Positions 43,244 to 52,598 of a DNA stretch of 64,000 nt are shown piece by piece. A model generated the notes under the pieces. It did not search any database. It was not told where the DNA came from and was given only the letters and a program-made list of their open reading frames with translations. How positions within the stretch are numbered: position 1 is the stretch's first letter; each line of letters starts with the position of its first letter. The stretch comes from Bradyrhizobium sp. WSM3983 (GTDB lineage Bacteria > Pseudomonadota > Alphaproteobacteria > Rhizobiales > Xanthobacteraceae): positions 273,439 through 337,438 of the forward strand of contig NZ_AXAY01000007.1 of the NCBI RefSeq assembly GCF_000473045.1, read 5' to 3'. Made by a program: the position numbers and the translations under genes.

Positions 43244-44704
43244 ATGTCGATCGGATCGGATTTCCGTGAAGAGTCGCATAAGGTCGATCAGGCGCATGGC
43301 AAGGGGACCCTGTGGTCCCTAGACCTCGTTCCCTATGTGCTCTCCACCGTGGACGCATTGGTGATCATCCTTGCGTGCGTCGGAGGAGGATTGGGGTATC
43401 ACGTCGTTACCGGCACCTCGATTCCGAACCTTCTTCCGTGCTGCGCAGTCGGTCTCATGGCCAGCTTCATCTACATTTTGAGGATGAGTGGGATCGGTTA
43501 CTATGACCTTCCCGACAGCGCCAAGCCAGGGACCGAGATTACGCAGATCCTGGTCTGCTGGTTCAGCACCGGCATTTTGCTGGCGTTCTTCGCATTCCTG
43601 CTCAAGATCGGCGGCGACTATTCCCGCGGCGCGTTCGTTACGTTCTATTTCGTTGCCCCCGTGGGTCTGCTGGCAGTGCGCAGGTTCACGAAAGCGAACC
43701 TGGCTTCGGCGGTGACCAGGGGGGGCATCAGGCGTTTGGACGCAGTCCTCGTCGGAGACCATCGGGAGTTGGCCGCCCTTGGCCCTCGTGATCGTCTTGC
43801 CCTCTTTGGCGCGACGGATGTCAAGGAATTCCGCCTGAGCGGAGATCCTGATCCCGGAGAGCGGCTGGTCGCAGACAAGAATACGTTTGGGGCGGTTGGA
43901 GATTTCATTCGCCGCAACAATTGCCGTGAGGTGCTGTTGGTGCTGCCATGGAATGACGACGTACGGATCGACTTCGTGCGTGAACACCTCAAGAATCTCC
44001 CGGTGTCGGCGCGATTGCTGCCCGACTTGCACATCCGATCGCTGTCCAATTTTGTGTCATCCGCCCGCCAACGCGTGCTTGCGGTCGAGGTGCAGCGCGC
44101 TCCGCTCAGTGGGGCGGAGCGTTTTGTCAAGCGGTTCATGGATATCGTGGTCGCCGGCGTCGCCTTGAGCCTCCTGTTTCCAATTCTGATTCTCACTGGG
44201 ATCGCCATCAAGCTGGACAGCGAAGGGCCGGTCATTTTCCGCCAGCGTCGCAAAGGCTTCAATGGCAAGGAATTTGTAATGCTGAAATTCCGCACCATGA
44301 AGGTGCAGGAAGATGGTCCTGTCGTCGTCCAGGCGACGCGCCAGGATCCGCGCGTTACATCAATCGGACGCTTCCTGCGCGGCGCCAGCATCGATGAGCT
44401 GCCGCAGCTCTTCAATGTCCTGAAGGGGGAGATGTCCTTGATCGGCCCCCGACCGCATGCCCTGGCTCACGACAGCTATTTCGAAAAGATACTGGAAGAC
44501 TACGCGTTTCGGCATCATGTGAAGCCCGGCCTTACGGGATGGGCCCAGTGCAATGGTTCGCGGGGCGCTACGCCCACGGTCGAAGACATCGCCGAGCGTG
44601 TGAGGCTCGACCTCTGGTACGTTAACAATTGGAGCCTTTGGCTCGATATTCAGATCTTGATCAAGACCTTTTTTGAGGTCGCACGGAAGCGAAACGCATA
44701 TTAG
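43244..44704 (+). CDS. Undecaprenyl-phosphate sugar phosphotransferase (WcaJ/polyprenyl glycosylphosphotransferase type)
   Basis: A 486-residue initiating transferase. Membrane helices occur at about 27-50, 57-77, 92-112 and 120-140, then a CoA-binding-like cytoplasmic domain (140-280). The catalytic bacterial sugar transferase domain begins at FVKRFMDIVVAGVALSLLFP (about 291) and includes VIFRQRRKGFNGKEFVMLKF, RFLRGASIDELPQLFNVLKG and EMSLIGPRPHA. FRHHVKPGLTGWAQ near the C-terminus is diagnostic. It loads glucose- or galactose-1-phosphate onto undecaprenyl phosphate. Together with the shorter enzyme at 15083-15760, the window has two initiating transferases, implying at least two lipid-linked glycans. 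Confidence 0.93.
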   Translation: MSIGSDFREESHKVDQAHGKGTLWSLDLVPYVLSTVDALVIILACVGGGLGYHVVTGTSIPNLLPCCAVGLMASFIYILRMSGIGYYDLPDSAKPGTEITQILVCWFSTGILLAFFAFLLKIGGDYSRGAFVTFYFVAPVGLLAVRRFTKANLASAVTRGGIRRLDAVLVGDHRELAALGPRDRLALFGATDVKEFRLSGDPDPGERLVADKNTFGAVGDFIRRNNCREVLLVLPWNDDVRIDFVREHLKNLPVSARLLPDLHIRSLSNFVSSARQRVLAVEVQRAPLSGAERFVKRFMDIVVAGVALSLLFPILILTGIAIKLDSEGPVIFRQRRKGFNGKEFVMLKFRTMKVQEDGPVVVQATRQDPRVTSIGRFLRGASIDELPQLFNVLKGEMSLIGPRPHALAHDSYFEKILEDYAFRHHVKPGLTGWAQCNGSRGATPTVEDIAERVRLDLWYVNNWSLWLDIQILIKTFFEVARKRNAY

Positions 44705-44944
44705 GCGGACCACTTTGTCGTTTCTTCCGTAATTCGGCTTACCACCAAATTTCCGCGCCCAGGCAGCCTGACAAGCTGTTGAATTTCTATATATTTAGCC
44801 CGTTCCGCCCGGTTCTCCGCTTCCGCCATGCTATTACCAAAATAATTGGCGATTGGAAAAAGCGAGAAAACTGCAACATTATTGGCAAATCGAATCAGGG
44901 GTCTGCGATTGGGCAGCCGGAAACACATACGCTATGACGCACTG

Positions 44945-45274
44945 ATGAAGAAACCGAACCTCGACGGCCTCTCGTTAGATGAGCTCTGGCAGCTCCATGA
45001 GGAGCTCAACCGGTTGTTGTCAGTTCGGCTGACGGCCGAAAAACGCGCCCTTGAGACGCGCTTGGCGCAACTTCGCCGGGAGAATGACGCGGTGAATGCT
45101 CCTTCAGAGGCGTCGCGGCGCCCGAAGCGTCCATATCCGCGAGTTCACCCGAAATATCGCAACCCCAACCTTCCGCACGAGACCTGGTCTGGTCGAGGCA
45201 AACAACCGAAATGGCTTGCCGCCGCTCTGCGGACCGGCCGCTCGATCGAGGATTTCCTCATCTCGAACGGATAG
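44945..45274 (+). CDS. H-NS-like nucleoid-associated regulator
   Basis: A 109-residue protein of the H-NS/HvrA/StpA group found in alpha- and betaproteobacteria. The N-terminal part is a coiled-coil oligomerisation region (LDELWQLHEELNRLLSVRLT, then AEKRALETRLAQLRREN). The C-terminal DNA-binding domain has the family core KYRNPNLPHETWSGRGKQPK followed by WLAAALRTGRSIEDFLI; the RGKQP loop inserts into the minor groove of AT-rich DNA. The ATG at 44945 starts just before the coiled coil; an upstream in-frame start at 44846 would add unrelated basic residues. It sits between the sugar transferase and the type II secretion genes and could silence AT-rich islands nearby (inference). Confidence 0.85.
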   Translation: MKKPNLDGLSLDELWQLHEELNRLLSVRLTAEKRALETRLAQLRRENDAVNAPSEASRRPKRPYPRVHPKYRNPNLPHETWSGRGKQPKWLAAALRTGRSIEDFLISNG

Positions 45275-45344
45275 CTTGTCCCGGCTGCCCGCGAAGTGCG
45301 TGGCGCGTTGCGGCGGAACGCTGCACCCAAAGCAGGAGGTTCTT

Positions 45345-45587
45345 TTGCGAATCGCTCTGACCCTTTTTGTTTGCATCGCGTTGTCTCCGCTCGGGAGCGT
45401 CTGGGCTGGAAATTTCAGCCCGGCAAGGCTGCGATTGGCTGACGCCGCCGCCGATGCTTGCATATCCAATTGTGACAACCAAAATGCGGCATGTAGGCGG
45501 GTTTGCCCTACCACCCTCGGCGCACCGTGCATTGCCTCCTGCGACAGCCAAGCTCAGGTCTGTCGCCAGGGGTGCCAATCCAAGTAA
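45345..45587 (+). CDS. Small secreted cysteine-rich protein with duplicated CX3C-X6-CX3C motif
   Basis: An 80-residue protein starting at a TTG with AGGAGG 7 bases upstream. A signal peptide (RIALTLFVCIALSPLGSVWA, then GN) precedes a mature part of about 58 residues. It contains two copies of the same spacing, CISNCDNQNAACRRVC and CIASCDSQAQVCRQGC, each C-x3-C-x6-C-x3-C. Eight regularly spaced Cys in a small exported protein suggest four disulfides in a helical-hairpin fold, or metal binding. No named family is recognised. It lies just upstream of the gspD secretin gene (about 300 bases), so it could be a substrate or accessory of the type II system; that is inference. Confidence 0.7.
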   Translation: MRIALTLFVCIALSPLGSVWAGNFSPARLRLADAAADACISNCDNQNAACRRVCPTTLGAPCIASCDSQAQVCRQGCQSK

Positions 45588-45886
45588 CGGCTGCCAGCCG
45601 TCGAACTCCTCTGGGACTGATTGGATCACTGCCGACAGGGTCTGCGCGGAAGCGGGGTTCTGCGCGTCCTCGCGGTATCGCTCGGGCGTAACAGGCGTGC
45701 TCGGAGCGCTGCATCGTATCCGGCGGTTGGGGGACGGGTTCGTCGGGCCCCTTGGTAGCCAATTGCCGGCCACGCAATCCCGGCCTCATGGAACTTTTTA
45801 CGTTGGGTTAACCATGATGATTTACCCATTCTTTACGCTCGAATTCCCGCGCGTGCGCCTTTCCATGTTCGGAGCACCTTTTGCCG
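45588..45886. other. Intergenic region upstream of gspD
   Basis: About 300 bases. The last part, 45790-45850, is AT-rich (AACTTTTTACGTTGGGTTAA; ATGATGATTTACCCATTC) and is the probable gspD promoter. No gene recognised. Confidence 0.4.
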
Positions 45887-48124
45887 ATGTCTCGTGGCCC
45901 TCTCACGGGTTCTGTGGTTTGCTTGCTCGCAGGCTTGGTTGCTGGCTGTGGCGCCCCGGGAATCGTCAGTCCAACCCTGAACGCTCAGCCCAAGCTATCC
46001 GGCCAGCCGGTATCGCTCGAGGCGAACGCTCAGGATCTGATGCCGACGGGGGCTATTGCGCTTCCAACCCCCTCGTCCAAGGCGGTCGCCAGCGTTGAAG
46101 GGGGCGACGGTCGAATGATCGGCTCGACAGCCGCCAGGTCGAGCTCAGCGGCAGCCAACGGCGATGTGGTCCTCAATCTGGCCAACGTACCCCTGCAGCA
46201 GGCCGCCAAGACGGTGTTGGGCGATCTGATCGGCGTCAACTACGTGGTCGACCCCCGGGTCGATGGGGTTGTTTCGGTCCAGACCAGTAGCCCGGTCTCC
46301 AAGGCGGACGCCCTCGAGCTCTTCCAGACGGCCATCGCGCCTATCGGTGCAGTATTGGTACAGAACCGTGGCATCTACCGGATCGCCCCGGCCGACCAGG
46401 CCGCGACCGGGGCCGTAAGCACCATCCGCGATGCCACCAACAGTGCAGTCACGGGCAGTGGCGTTCGCATCGTGCAGCTGAAATACGTCGCCGCCACCGA
46501 GGTGGCTCGTGTGCTTGAGCCGATGGTGCCGAAGGGCGCTATCGTTCAGGCCGACGACGCACGCAACATCATCGCGTTGAAGGGCTCACAAGCCGAAATC
46601 GACAGCATGCTCGACTCGGTTTCGATCTTTGATGTCGATGTGATGAAGGGCATGTCTTTCGCAGTTGTGCCCGTCAAGGCCGCTCAGCCTGAAAAGATGG
46701 TCGACGAGCTGAAAGCGGTATTTGCCTCGGATAAGGAAGGCCCTCTGAAGGGGAGGGTGCGGTTCATTGCCAATACGAGGCTTGGTGCGATCCTGGTGGT
46801 GACCTCCAATCCAAGCTACCTGCCGCGTGCGCAATCCTGGATCAGGCGCCTCGATGCCCGCGCAAGCGGCACAGAACCGCAACTGCACGTCTACCAGGTC
46901 CAGAACCGGACAGCAGCTGAACTCGCCGGAATCCTTCAGTCCATGTTCTCGCAGGAGATGAAGGTCGTGCGCCCGACGGGCCGTAACGTCTCGCCGAAAT
47001 CCAGGCAGGTCTCATTCGCAAGCGACTCGACGAAATCTTCAACAATTGGCGCGGGTGTTTCGGACCCCACGATGCAAGCCGGGCTGGGAAAGACGGCGGA
47101 TACGCTTGGAACATCGCGTTCTTCCAACACGGACCTCGACAGCCAGGCCACCGATATCGCTGACAATGGCTCTGCATCGAACGGCACTCCCGAGCCGATC
47201 ATGAAGATCGTTGCCGATGAAACCAAGAACTCGCTGCTGATTATGGCGAACGATCGCGACTACCAACGTGTGTTGCGTGTCGTGCAGGGGCTCGACGTGG
47301 TGGCCAGCCAGGTCTTGATCGAGGCCGTGATCGCCGAGGTGTCTCTCAACGACGACCTCCAGTTCGGGCTGCAGTGGCAGTTTGCCAAGAACGGCACTCC
47401 GACTGCGACATTCTCCAATGCCCTCGCAGGTGGCGTGGCCGCCTCATTCCCCGGCTTCAACTATGCCGTCAACACGGCAAACATAGCCGCGACCCTGAGC
47501 GCGCTGAACGCGCTGACTCACGTCAATATCATCTCGACGCCGTCGCTGATGGTGCTGGACAACAAGACGGCGCGCCTCCAGATCGGCGATCAGGTTCCGA
47601 TCACGACCCAGACGGCGACGAGCACGGTCACCGCGCAGACAGCGATCGTGAACTCCATCACGATGCAGGATACCGGTGTGATTCTTTCGGTGACGCCGCG
47701 GATCAATGAGAGCGGGCGTGTGCAGCTCGATATCGAGCAGGAAGTCAGTAGTGTCGTGAAGACCACGACTTCGAACATCGATTCTCCGACCATTCAGCAG
47801 CGACGCGTCAAGACGACGGTGGTCGTGAGTGATGGTGAGGTCCTGGCGCTCGGCGGCATGATCCAGGACAGCGCGAACAAGAGCAGCAACCAGTTGCCGA
47901 TCCTCGGAGATATCCCCGGCATCGGAGCGGTGTTCGCAAATCGAAAGGACTCGGTTCAAAAGACCGAGCTTGTCATCCTGATCACTCCGAAGGTGGTTCG
48001 CGATGGCACGGAAAGCCGGTTGGTCACCGAGGAATATCGGCGCAAAATGAACGTCTATATGCCGCACGCTTCGACGCGTCAGCGGGCACCCTACAATACG
48101 GCGCAGCGCTTGGTGACGCCGTGA
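45887..48124 (+). CDS. gspD: Type II secretion system secretin
   Basis: A 745-residue outer-membrane secretin. An N-terminal lipobox (LLAGLVAGC, Cys about residue 20) suggests a lipidated secretin. A linker of about 80 residues precedes the N0 domain (DVVLNLANVPLQQAAKTVLG) and N1-N3 repeats (VRIVQLKYVAATEVARVLEP; LHVYQVQNRTAAELAGILQS). The N3 repeat carries a long Ser/Thr-rich insertion (about 380-430). The secretin core has LIEAVIAEVSLNDDLQFGLQ, VNIISTPSLMVLDNKTARLQ and GLMIQ-like LALGGMIQDS. A TTG two codons earlier, at 45881, is better spaced from GGAG and is an alternative start. It is the first gene of the secretion cluster and overlaps the next gene by 4 bases. Confidence 0.94.
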   Translation: MSRGPLTGSVVCLLAGLVAGCGAPGIVSPTLNAQPKLSGQPVSLEANAQDLMPTGAIALPTPSSKAVASVEGGDGRMIGSTAARSSSAAANGDVVLNLANVPLQQAAKTVLGDLIGVNYVVDPRVDGVVSVQTSSPVSKADALELFQTAIAPIGAVLVQNRGIYRIAPADQAATGAVSTIRDATNSAVTGSGVRIVQLKYVAATEVARVLEPMVPKGAIVQADDARNIIALKGSQAEIDSMLDSVSIFDVDVMKGMSFAVVPVKAAQPEKMVDELKAVFASDKEGPLKGRVRFIANTRLGAILVVTSNPSYLPRAQSWIRRLDARASGTEPQLHVYQVQNRTAAELAGILQSMFSQEMKVVRPTGRNVSPKSRQVSFASDSTKSSTIGAGVSDPTMQAGLGKTADTLGTSRSSNTDLDSQATDIADNGSASNGTPEPIMKIVADETKNSLLIMANDRDYQRVLRVVQGLDVVASQVLIEAVIAEVSLNDDLQFGLQWQFAKNGTPTATFSNALAGGVAASFPGFNYAVNTANIAATLSALNALTHVNIISTPSLMVLDNKTARLQIGDQVPITTQTATSTVTAQTAIVNSITMQDTGVILSVTPRINESGRVQLDIEQEVSSVVKTTTSNIDSPTIQQRRVKTTVVVSDGEVLALGGMIQDSANKSSNQLPILGDIPGIGAVFANRKDSVQKTELVILITPKVVRDGTESRLVTEEYRRKMNVYMPHASTRQRAPYNTAQRLVTP

Positions 48125-48552
48125 CACGCTCCGCTCTCACGGTTTTCTGGCTGGGCAGGGTTTGCGTTTTGCCACTTCTGTTGGCCGGCTGCGTGACCGA
48201 ACAGCCCTTGGTGATCGATCCGCCGGCGCCCTATATGCTGCTGCCTGTCGACGAGTCCATGTCCTGCAACGCGATCGCGGGGTCGTTTCGCTTTTCGGTC
48301 AAGCGCGCTGCCCGGCTCGAATATTGGCTCGCCGCCGGATCTCTGGCCGGCTACGATTCCGACAGATTTCCGCTTGATGCGCCCAAGCAGCTGATGGACG
48401 AACGCCGACGACTCGATGCCCTGACGGATCTCCAGCGCACAAAGGGCTGTACGGTGATGGAGCCAGGGCCGGCGGTCGCGGAGGAACGCGAACGCCTCGA
48501 AGAATCCGCGAGAAATTCGCGCCCACAACAGGTCCTTCGTTCGAAGGGGTGA
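48121..48552 (+). CDS. Small lipoprotein coupled to gspD
   Basis: A 143-residue protein starting at a GTG in a GTGA overlap with gspD. A signal peptide ends in the lipobox LLLAGC (Cys about 24), predicting a lipoprotein. The mature part has MSCNAIAGSFRFSVKRAARL and a charged, helical C-terminus (EERERLEESARNS). No named family is recognised. Its coupling to the secretin gene suggests a pilotin- or secretin-stabilising role; this is inference from position and lipidation only. Confidence 0.65.
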   Translation: MTRSALTVFWLGRVCVLPLLLAGCVTEQPLVIDPPAPYMLLPVDESMSCNAIAGSFRFSVKRAARLEYWLAAGSLAGYDSDRFPLDAPKQLMDERRRLDALTDLQRTKGCTVMEPGPAVAEERERLEESARNSRPQQVLRSKG

Positions 48553-48578
48553 GCGGCGGGGACTGCGTCGGTCTGACT

Positions 48579-49454
48579 TCAGAGCTTGAAGCAGGGGTGC
48601 AGGACTTCGCCGTCGGATCGCTTCCCGGGCTCACCGACCACGTCGCCGCGACGCCACTCGCGGATGACGTAGAGTTGTCCGGACGCGGCTCCAAACGAGA
48701 CCAGCGCTTCCCGAATGTAGCGTGAACCGTTGGGCGCGCTGACGTCGGCCCTGATGGTGACGCTGCCAGGCAGGGCTGGCCGTCGGCGCGCCGGTCGGCT
48801 GGGATCGAGGTTCATGAGAATGCGTAAGGCAGCCGTTGCCGCTTCGGGCGCGGGCTCCACGCGACCGGAGAGCACCGTGGTGTAGCGAGCGGCCGCGCGG
48901 AATACCGAAGGCGAAATGCCGTCGATTTGATCAAGCTCCATGATGGTCGAAAAACCGGAGCTCTTGGCCTGTTTGGCGAGGGTGCCGGCCTGCGGAGGCT
49001 TGCGAAAGTCGACGACGTTCTGGGCAATCCTGCTTCCCAGTGCCTTATCCCGCGTGAGCCCGACGAAGAAGCGCTCAAGCGTGGGTAAATTGCCGGCATT
49101 GAGGTCGACCTTGCCGATCTCCTCCTCGACGGCAATGTCAACGCGCTCGCCCTCCGGCAAACGGCAGCGACGCGGAAAGCTGGTGTCCGGCGCGGGATCA
49201 AGAATGACCGAGATGGCCAGATTGACCGCACTTTCCGCCGCCGCCGCCGTGGATGCGACCATACTATCGGCCGTGGCAGTCTTGGCCCGGTAGCGTGCGC
49301 CTACGATCACTGCCGTTCCAAGCACGGTCAGCAGGCCAAGTCCCCAGATCACTGTGACGAGGGCGAAGCCGCGGCGACCAGGATGAGCGTGCTCATGGGC
49401 CGGCGCAATCGGCTTGGACCTTGCTCGCAAGGTATGATGGTCAGTCAGCCGCAT
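48579..49454 (-). CDS. gspK: Type II secretion minor pseudopilin GspK-like
   Basis: A 291-residue protein on the opposite strand to the rest of the cluster. The prepilin-type N-terminus is RRGFALVTVIWGLGLLTVLG, with Gly before Phe at the expected cleavage site, but Glu+5 is replaced (as usual for GspK). A helical T2SSK domain follows with VDLNAGNLPTLERFFVGLTR, VVDFRKPP and the helix-hairpin-helix-like LDQIDGISPSVFRAAARYTT. The ATG at 49454 is used; an upstream in-frame start is a TTG. GspK caps the pseudopilus tip with GspI and GspJ. Divergence from gspE is unusual and implies separate expression. Confidence 0.86.
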   Translation of the reverse strand: MRLTDHHTLRARSKPIAPAHEHAHPGRRGFALVTVIWGLGLLTVLGTAVIVGARYRAKTATADSMVASTAAAAESAVNLAISVILDPAPDTSFPRRCRLPEGERVDIAVEEEIGKVDLNAGNLPTLERFFVGLTRDKALGSRIAQNVVDFRKPPQAGTLAKQAKSSGFSTIMELDQIDGISPSVFRAAARYTTVLSGRVEPAPEAATAALRILMNLDPSRPARRRPALPGSVTIRADVSAPNGSRYIREALVSFGAASGQLYVIREWRRGDVVGEPGKRSDGEVLHPCFKL

Positions 49455-49561
49455 TGATTGCCGCTTGGTAAATGAAAATGGCAAATAAAGTGTGAAAAGC
49501 CTTCCTTAACAAAATCGCTCTAGCGTCGGGGTCCGCGTTTGAGATCGGGACCTTCGAGCCA

Positions 49562-51343
49562 ATGCCAGGCGATACACAGACACCGACACGCCAGGCTGCG
49601 CCGGCGGCCGGCCCGGCCATGGTCCTGGGACCCCTGGACGATGGCTTCGCCGATGCGTTCGCGGGGCTCTTGATGCGTGGAGAATTCGTCGATGCCGGTG
49701 CGGTTGCCCGGGCGAGACGGGCCTCGGATGCCACGTCCGAGCGCCTCGACGTCGTCCTGGTGAAACTGGGGCTCATCTCCGAGGCGGATCTCTGCGCGGC
49801 GTATGCCGACTATTGCCGGCTTCCGGTGGTTCGACCGGCCGACATCCCGTTGCAGCCGGTTCTTCCGGATCGTCTGAAGCTGCCCTTTCTGAAAGCCAGC
49901 CGTACGCTGCCGATCTCGGCGCACGGCAATTCCCTGGTGCTGGCCGCAGTAGACCCCCTCAACGAGGAGGGGCGTAGGGCAATCAGCTATATGCTCGGCT
50001 GTCATGTCGATCTCGCGGTGATCGCGCCTGCCGACATCGAGCACGCATTCCGCAAGCTCTATCAGGACGCGGCTCCCCAGTCCGTCGATGGCGATCCGAA
50101 CACGATTGCCGGGGGCCATATCGACGGAAACGAGATCGACGTCGAGCGTCTTCGCGACATCGCCAATGAGGCGCCGATCATCCGGCTCGTGAATCAGATC
50201 ATAGCCAGTGCGGTTGAGCGCGGGGCATCCGACATTCACATCGAACCGGGACGTGATGCGGTCGTGGTTCGCTTCCGGCTCGACGGCTTTCTCCAGCAAG
50301 AACGTGTCGTTCCGTCGACGCTCAGGGCCGCGCTGACGACCCGGATCAAGATCATGGCGAGGCTCGACATTGCCGAGCGAAGATTGCCGCAGGACGGTCG
50401 GATCAAGACTGCCGTCCGCGGCGTCGAGATCGACGTTCGCGTGGCCACGCTGCCGACCGCGTTCGGCGAGAGCCTGGTCCTGAGGATTCTCGATCGCACC
50501 AGGGTCGAACTCGACTTCTTCAAGCTTGGCCTGGATCCGGCCGTGCAAGCCCGCCTGCATGGACTGATGTCGCTGCCGAACGGGATCATCCTGGTGACCG
50601 GGCCGACGGGAAGCGGCAAGACCACGACGCTCTATACGGCGTTGAAGGAATTGAACCGTCCGGAGCTAAAACTCTTCACCGTCGAGGATCCCATCGAATA
50701 CCAGCTCGGTGGCATCAACCAGATTCAGGTCCAGCCTCAGATCGGGTTCGATTTTCCTGCTGCGCTTCGCTCGATCCTGCGTCAGGATCCCGACATCATC
50801 ATGATTGGCGAAATACGCGATCTGGAGACGGCTCGCATTGCCGTTCAGGCCTCGCTCACCGGCCATTTGGTTTTCTCGACCCTGCATACGAACAGTTCCG
50901 TTGCCGCCATCACCCGTCTCATCGACATAGGGATCGAGCGTTACCTGCTTGCATCGACGCTCGCCGGCGTCATGGCCCAGCGCTTGGTTCGCCGCCTGTG
51001 CCCGAGCTGCGCGCGGCCCGCGGCCTATCGCACCGAGGCGCCATCGCGGTTGCGTTGGCCTATCCCGGACGGCCTCGAGCTCGACTGGTCGGGCGCGCGC
51101 GAAGCCGTAGGCTGCGCAGCCTGTCATGGCACCGGCTATCTGGGGCGCACATGCATCGTGGAGCTCCTCGTGATCGACGACGAGATGCGGGAAGCGATCG
51201 GCAGGAGAAGCGATGATCAGCGGGCGTTGATGTCGCGGGCACGAGGTGCCGGATTCCACACTCTCTATGAGAGCGGTCTCGTCAAGGTGACGCTGGGCGA
51301 GACGACCATCGAGGAAGTTCTCAGGGTGTCGCGAACGAGCTAG
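49562..51343 (+). CDS. gspE: Type II secretion ATPase
   Basis: A 593-residue hexameric ATPase that powers pseudopilus assembly. An N-terminal MshEN/GspE-N domain (about 25-170) has LGLISEADLCAAYADYCRLP. The catalytic part has Walker A GPTGSGKTT (347-355), an Asp box near VEDPIEYQL, Walker B DPDIIMIGEIRD (409-420) and His box LTGHLVFSTLHTNSS. Zinc-binding Cys pairs are at 480/483 and 518/521 (CPSC and CAACHGTGYLGR). Length and order are typical. It is followed by gspF after 10 bases. Confidence 0.95.
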   Translation: MPGDTQTPTRQAAPAAGPAMVLGPLDDGFADAFAGLLMRGEFVDAGAVARARRASDATSERLDVVLVKLGLISEADLCAAYADYCRLPVVRPADIPLQPVLPDRLKLPFLKASRTLPISAHGNSLVLAAVDPLNEEGRRAISYMLGCHVDLAVIAPADIEHAFRKLYQDAAPQSVDGDPNTIAGGHIDGNEIDVERLRDIANEAPIIRLVNQIIASAVERGASDIHIEPGRDAVVVRFRLDGFLQQERVVPSTLRAALTTRIKIMARLDIAERRLPQDGRIKTAVRGVEIDVRVATLPTAFGESLVLRILDRTRVELDFFKLGLDPAVQARLHGLMSLPNGIILVTGPTGSGKTTTLYTALKELNRPELKLFTVEDPIEYQLGGINQIQVQPQIGFDFPAALRSILRQDPDIIMIGEIRDLETARIAVQASLTGHLVFSTLHTNSSVAAITRLIDIGIERYLLASTLAGVMAQRLVRRLCPSCARPAAYRTEAPSRLRWPIPDGLELDWSGAREAVGCAACHGTGYLGRTCIVELLVIDDEMREAIGRRSDDQRALMSRARGAGFHTLYESGLVKVTLGETTIEEVLRVSRTS

Positions 51344-51353
51344 GGAGCTTTGC

Positions 51354-52598
51354 GTGTCCACCTTCCAGTATCGCGCCTACACCAGCCAGGGCATCGTCAC
51401 GTCGGGCAAGATCGTTGCCGATGAGCTCGACGCTGCCATCGAAGCGCTCTACAGCTCCGGGCTGACGCCGGTGGAAACGACGCTCTGCGAAGACGCCGCG
51501 TCGTCGCAGGTGCATCCGGATGAACGGAAGGCACCGAGGCGAGGCTGGATGCGCTCCGAACGGGTCGGATTGAAGGAGCTGTCTGCATTTACGGCCGAGC
51601 TGGCGTCACTGGTCAGCTCCGGGGTTCCTGTCGATGCGTCGTTTCGGGTGCTGGCCGGTGCCGGTGCATCGCGCAAACAGATTGGCCTCGCGAACGGCCT
51701 GCTCAAGGATATCCTGTCCGGCCTCCAGCTTTCGGAGGCCATGGCGCGCCGCTCCGACGTTTTCCCCGCCGACTATGTCGCCATCCTTGCCGGCGGTGAA
51801 GCCGGCGGGAAAACCTCGCAGGCGCTGACGCAGATCAGCGAGATGCTGGCGCGAAGGGTCGACGTCCGAAACAAGGTCCGCGCGGCTCTGGTTTATCCCG
51901 CTGTTCTCTTGATGATGTCGCTGGTATCGATCGCCGTCATCGTTCTGGTGCTCATTCCGAACTTGTTGCCGATCTTTTCCGATGCGGGTCTGCCACTGCC
52001 GGGCATTCTGGCGGTCCTGGCCGATCTACCGGAGCGCTGGCCGAAGCTCTTGATCTGGCTCGGGCTCGTGACGGCGGCCGGCTTGGTCATCTACCGCAGG
52101 ATCGCCGGTGACGCCTCTATGATGAGGAAGGTCGACCATCTCAAATGCCGCCTGCCGGTCGTCGGTGCCGTCATTCAGCGTCGCGAAGCCGGCCACTTTG
52201 CCCGCTCCGTGGGCAGCTTGATCGACGCAAGAGTGCCGCTCATGACGGCGCTGCAAACTGCGCTCTCCCTGGTGTGTAACCGACATCTCAAGGCTCGCTA
52301 TGGAGAAGCGGTCGGTCGCGTGCCGGAAGGAAATGCGTTGAGCCAGGTTCTGGACGGAGCGGGCTTGCTACCTCCGGCCGCCATCCGCCTCGTCGCGGTT
52401 GGTGAGGAGACCGGGCAATTGGCAAAGATGCTGGCTCGCGTTGCCGCCAATCTGGAAACCGAAGTCCAAGGCAAGATCGAGCAACTCGTAGGGTTGCTCA
52501 CGCCGCTCCTTACGGTGGGAATCGGTGGTCTGGTCGGAGCTCTCATCCTTCAGGTGATGAGCGCCGTCCTCTCCATCAACAATCTGGCTTATCAATGA
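51354..52598 (+). CDS. gspF: Type II secretion inner-membrane platform protein
   Basis: A 414-residue protein with the duplicated T2SSF cytoplasmic helical domains and three membrane helices. The start is a GTG with AGGGAG upstream, giving STFQYRAYTSQGIVTSGKIV. Typical segments are LKELSAFTAELASLVSSGVP (first domain), YVAILAGGEAGGKTSQAL, AALVYPAVLLMMSLVSIAVI and the second repeat HFARSVGSLIDARVPLMTAL. It ends GALILQVMSAVLSINNLAYQ. It anchors the GspE ATPase and rotates or moves to add pseudopilins. The stop overlaps gspH by 4 bases. Confidence 0.95.
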   Translation: MSTFQYRAYTSQGIVTSGKIVADELDAAIEALYSSGLTPVETTLCEDAASSQVHPDERKAPRRGWMRSERVGLKELSAFTAELASLVSSGVPVDASFRVLAGAGASRKQIGLANGLLKDILSGLQLSEAMARRSDVFPADYVAILAGGEAGGKTSQALTQISEMLARRVDVRNKVRAALVYPAVLLMMSLVSIAVIVLVLIPNLLPIFSDAGLPLPGILAVLADLPERWPKLLIWLGLVTAAGLVIYRRIAGDASMMRKVDHLKCRLPVVGAVIQRREAGHFARSVGSLIDARVPLMTALQTALSLVCNRHLKARYGEAVGRVPEGNALSQVLDGAGLLPPAAIRLVAVGEETGQLAKMLARVAANLETEVQGKIEQLVGLLTPLLTVGIGGLVGALILQVMSAVLSINNLAYQ

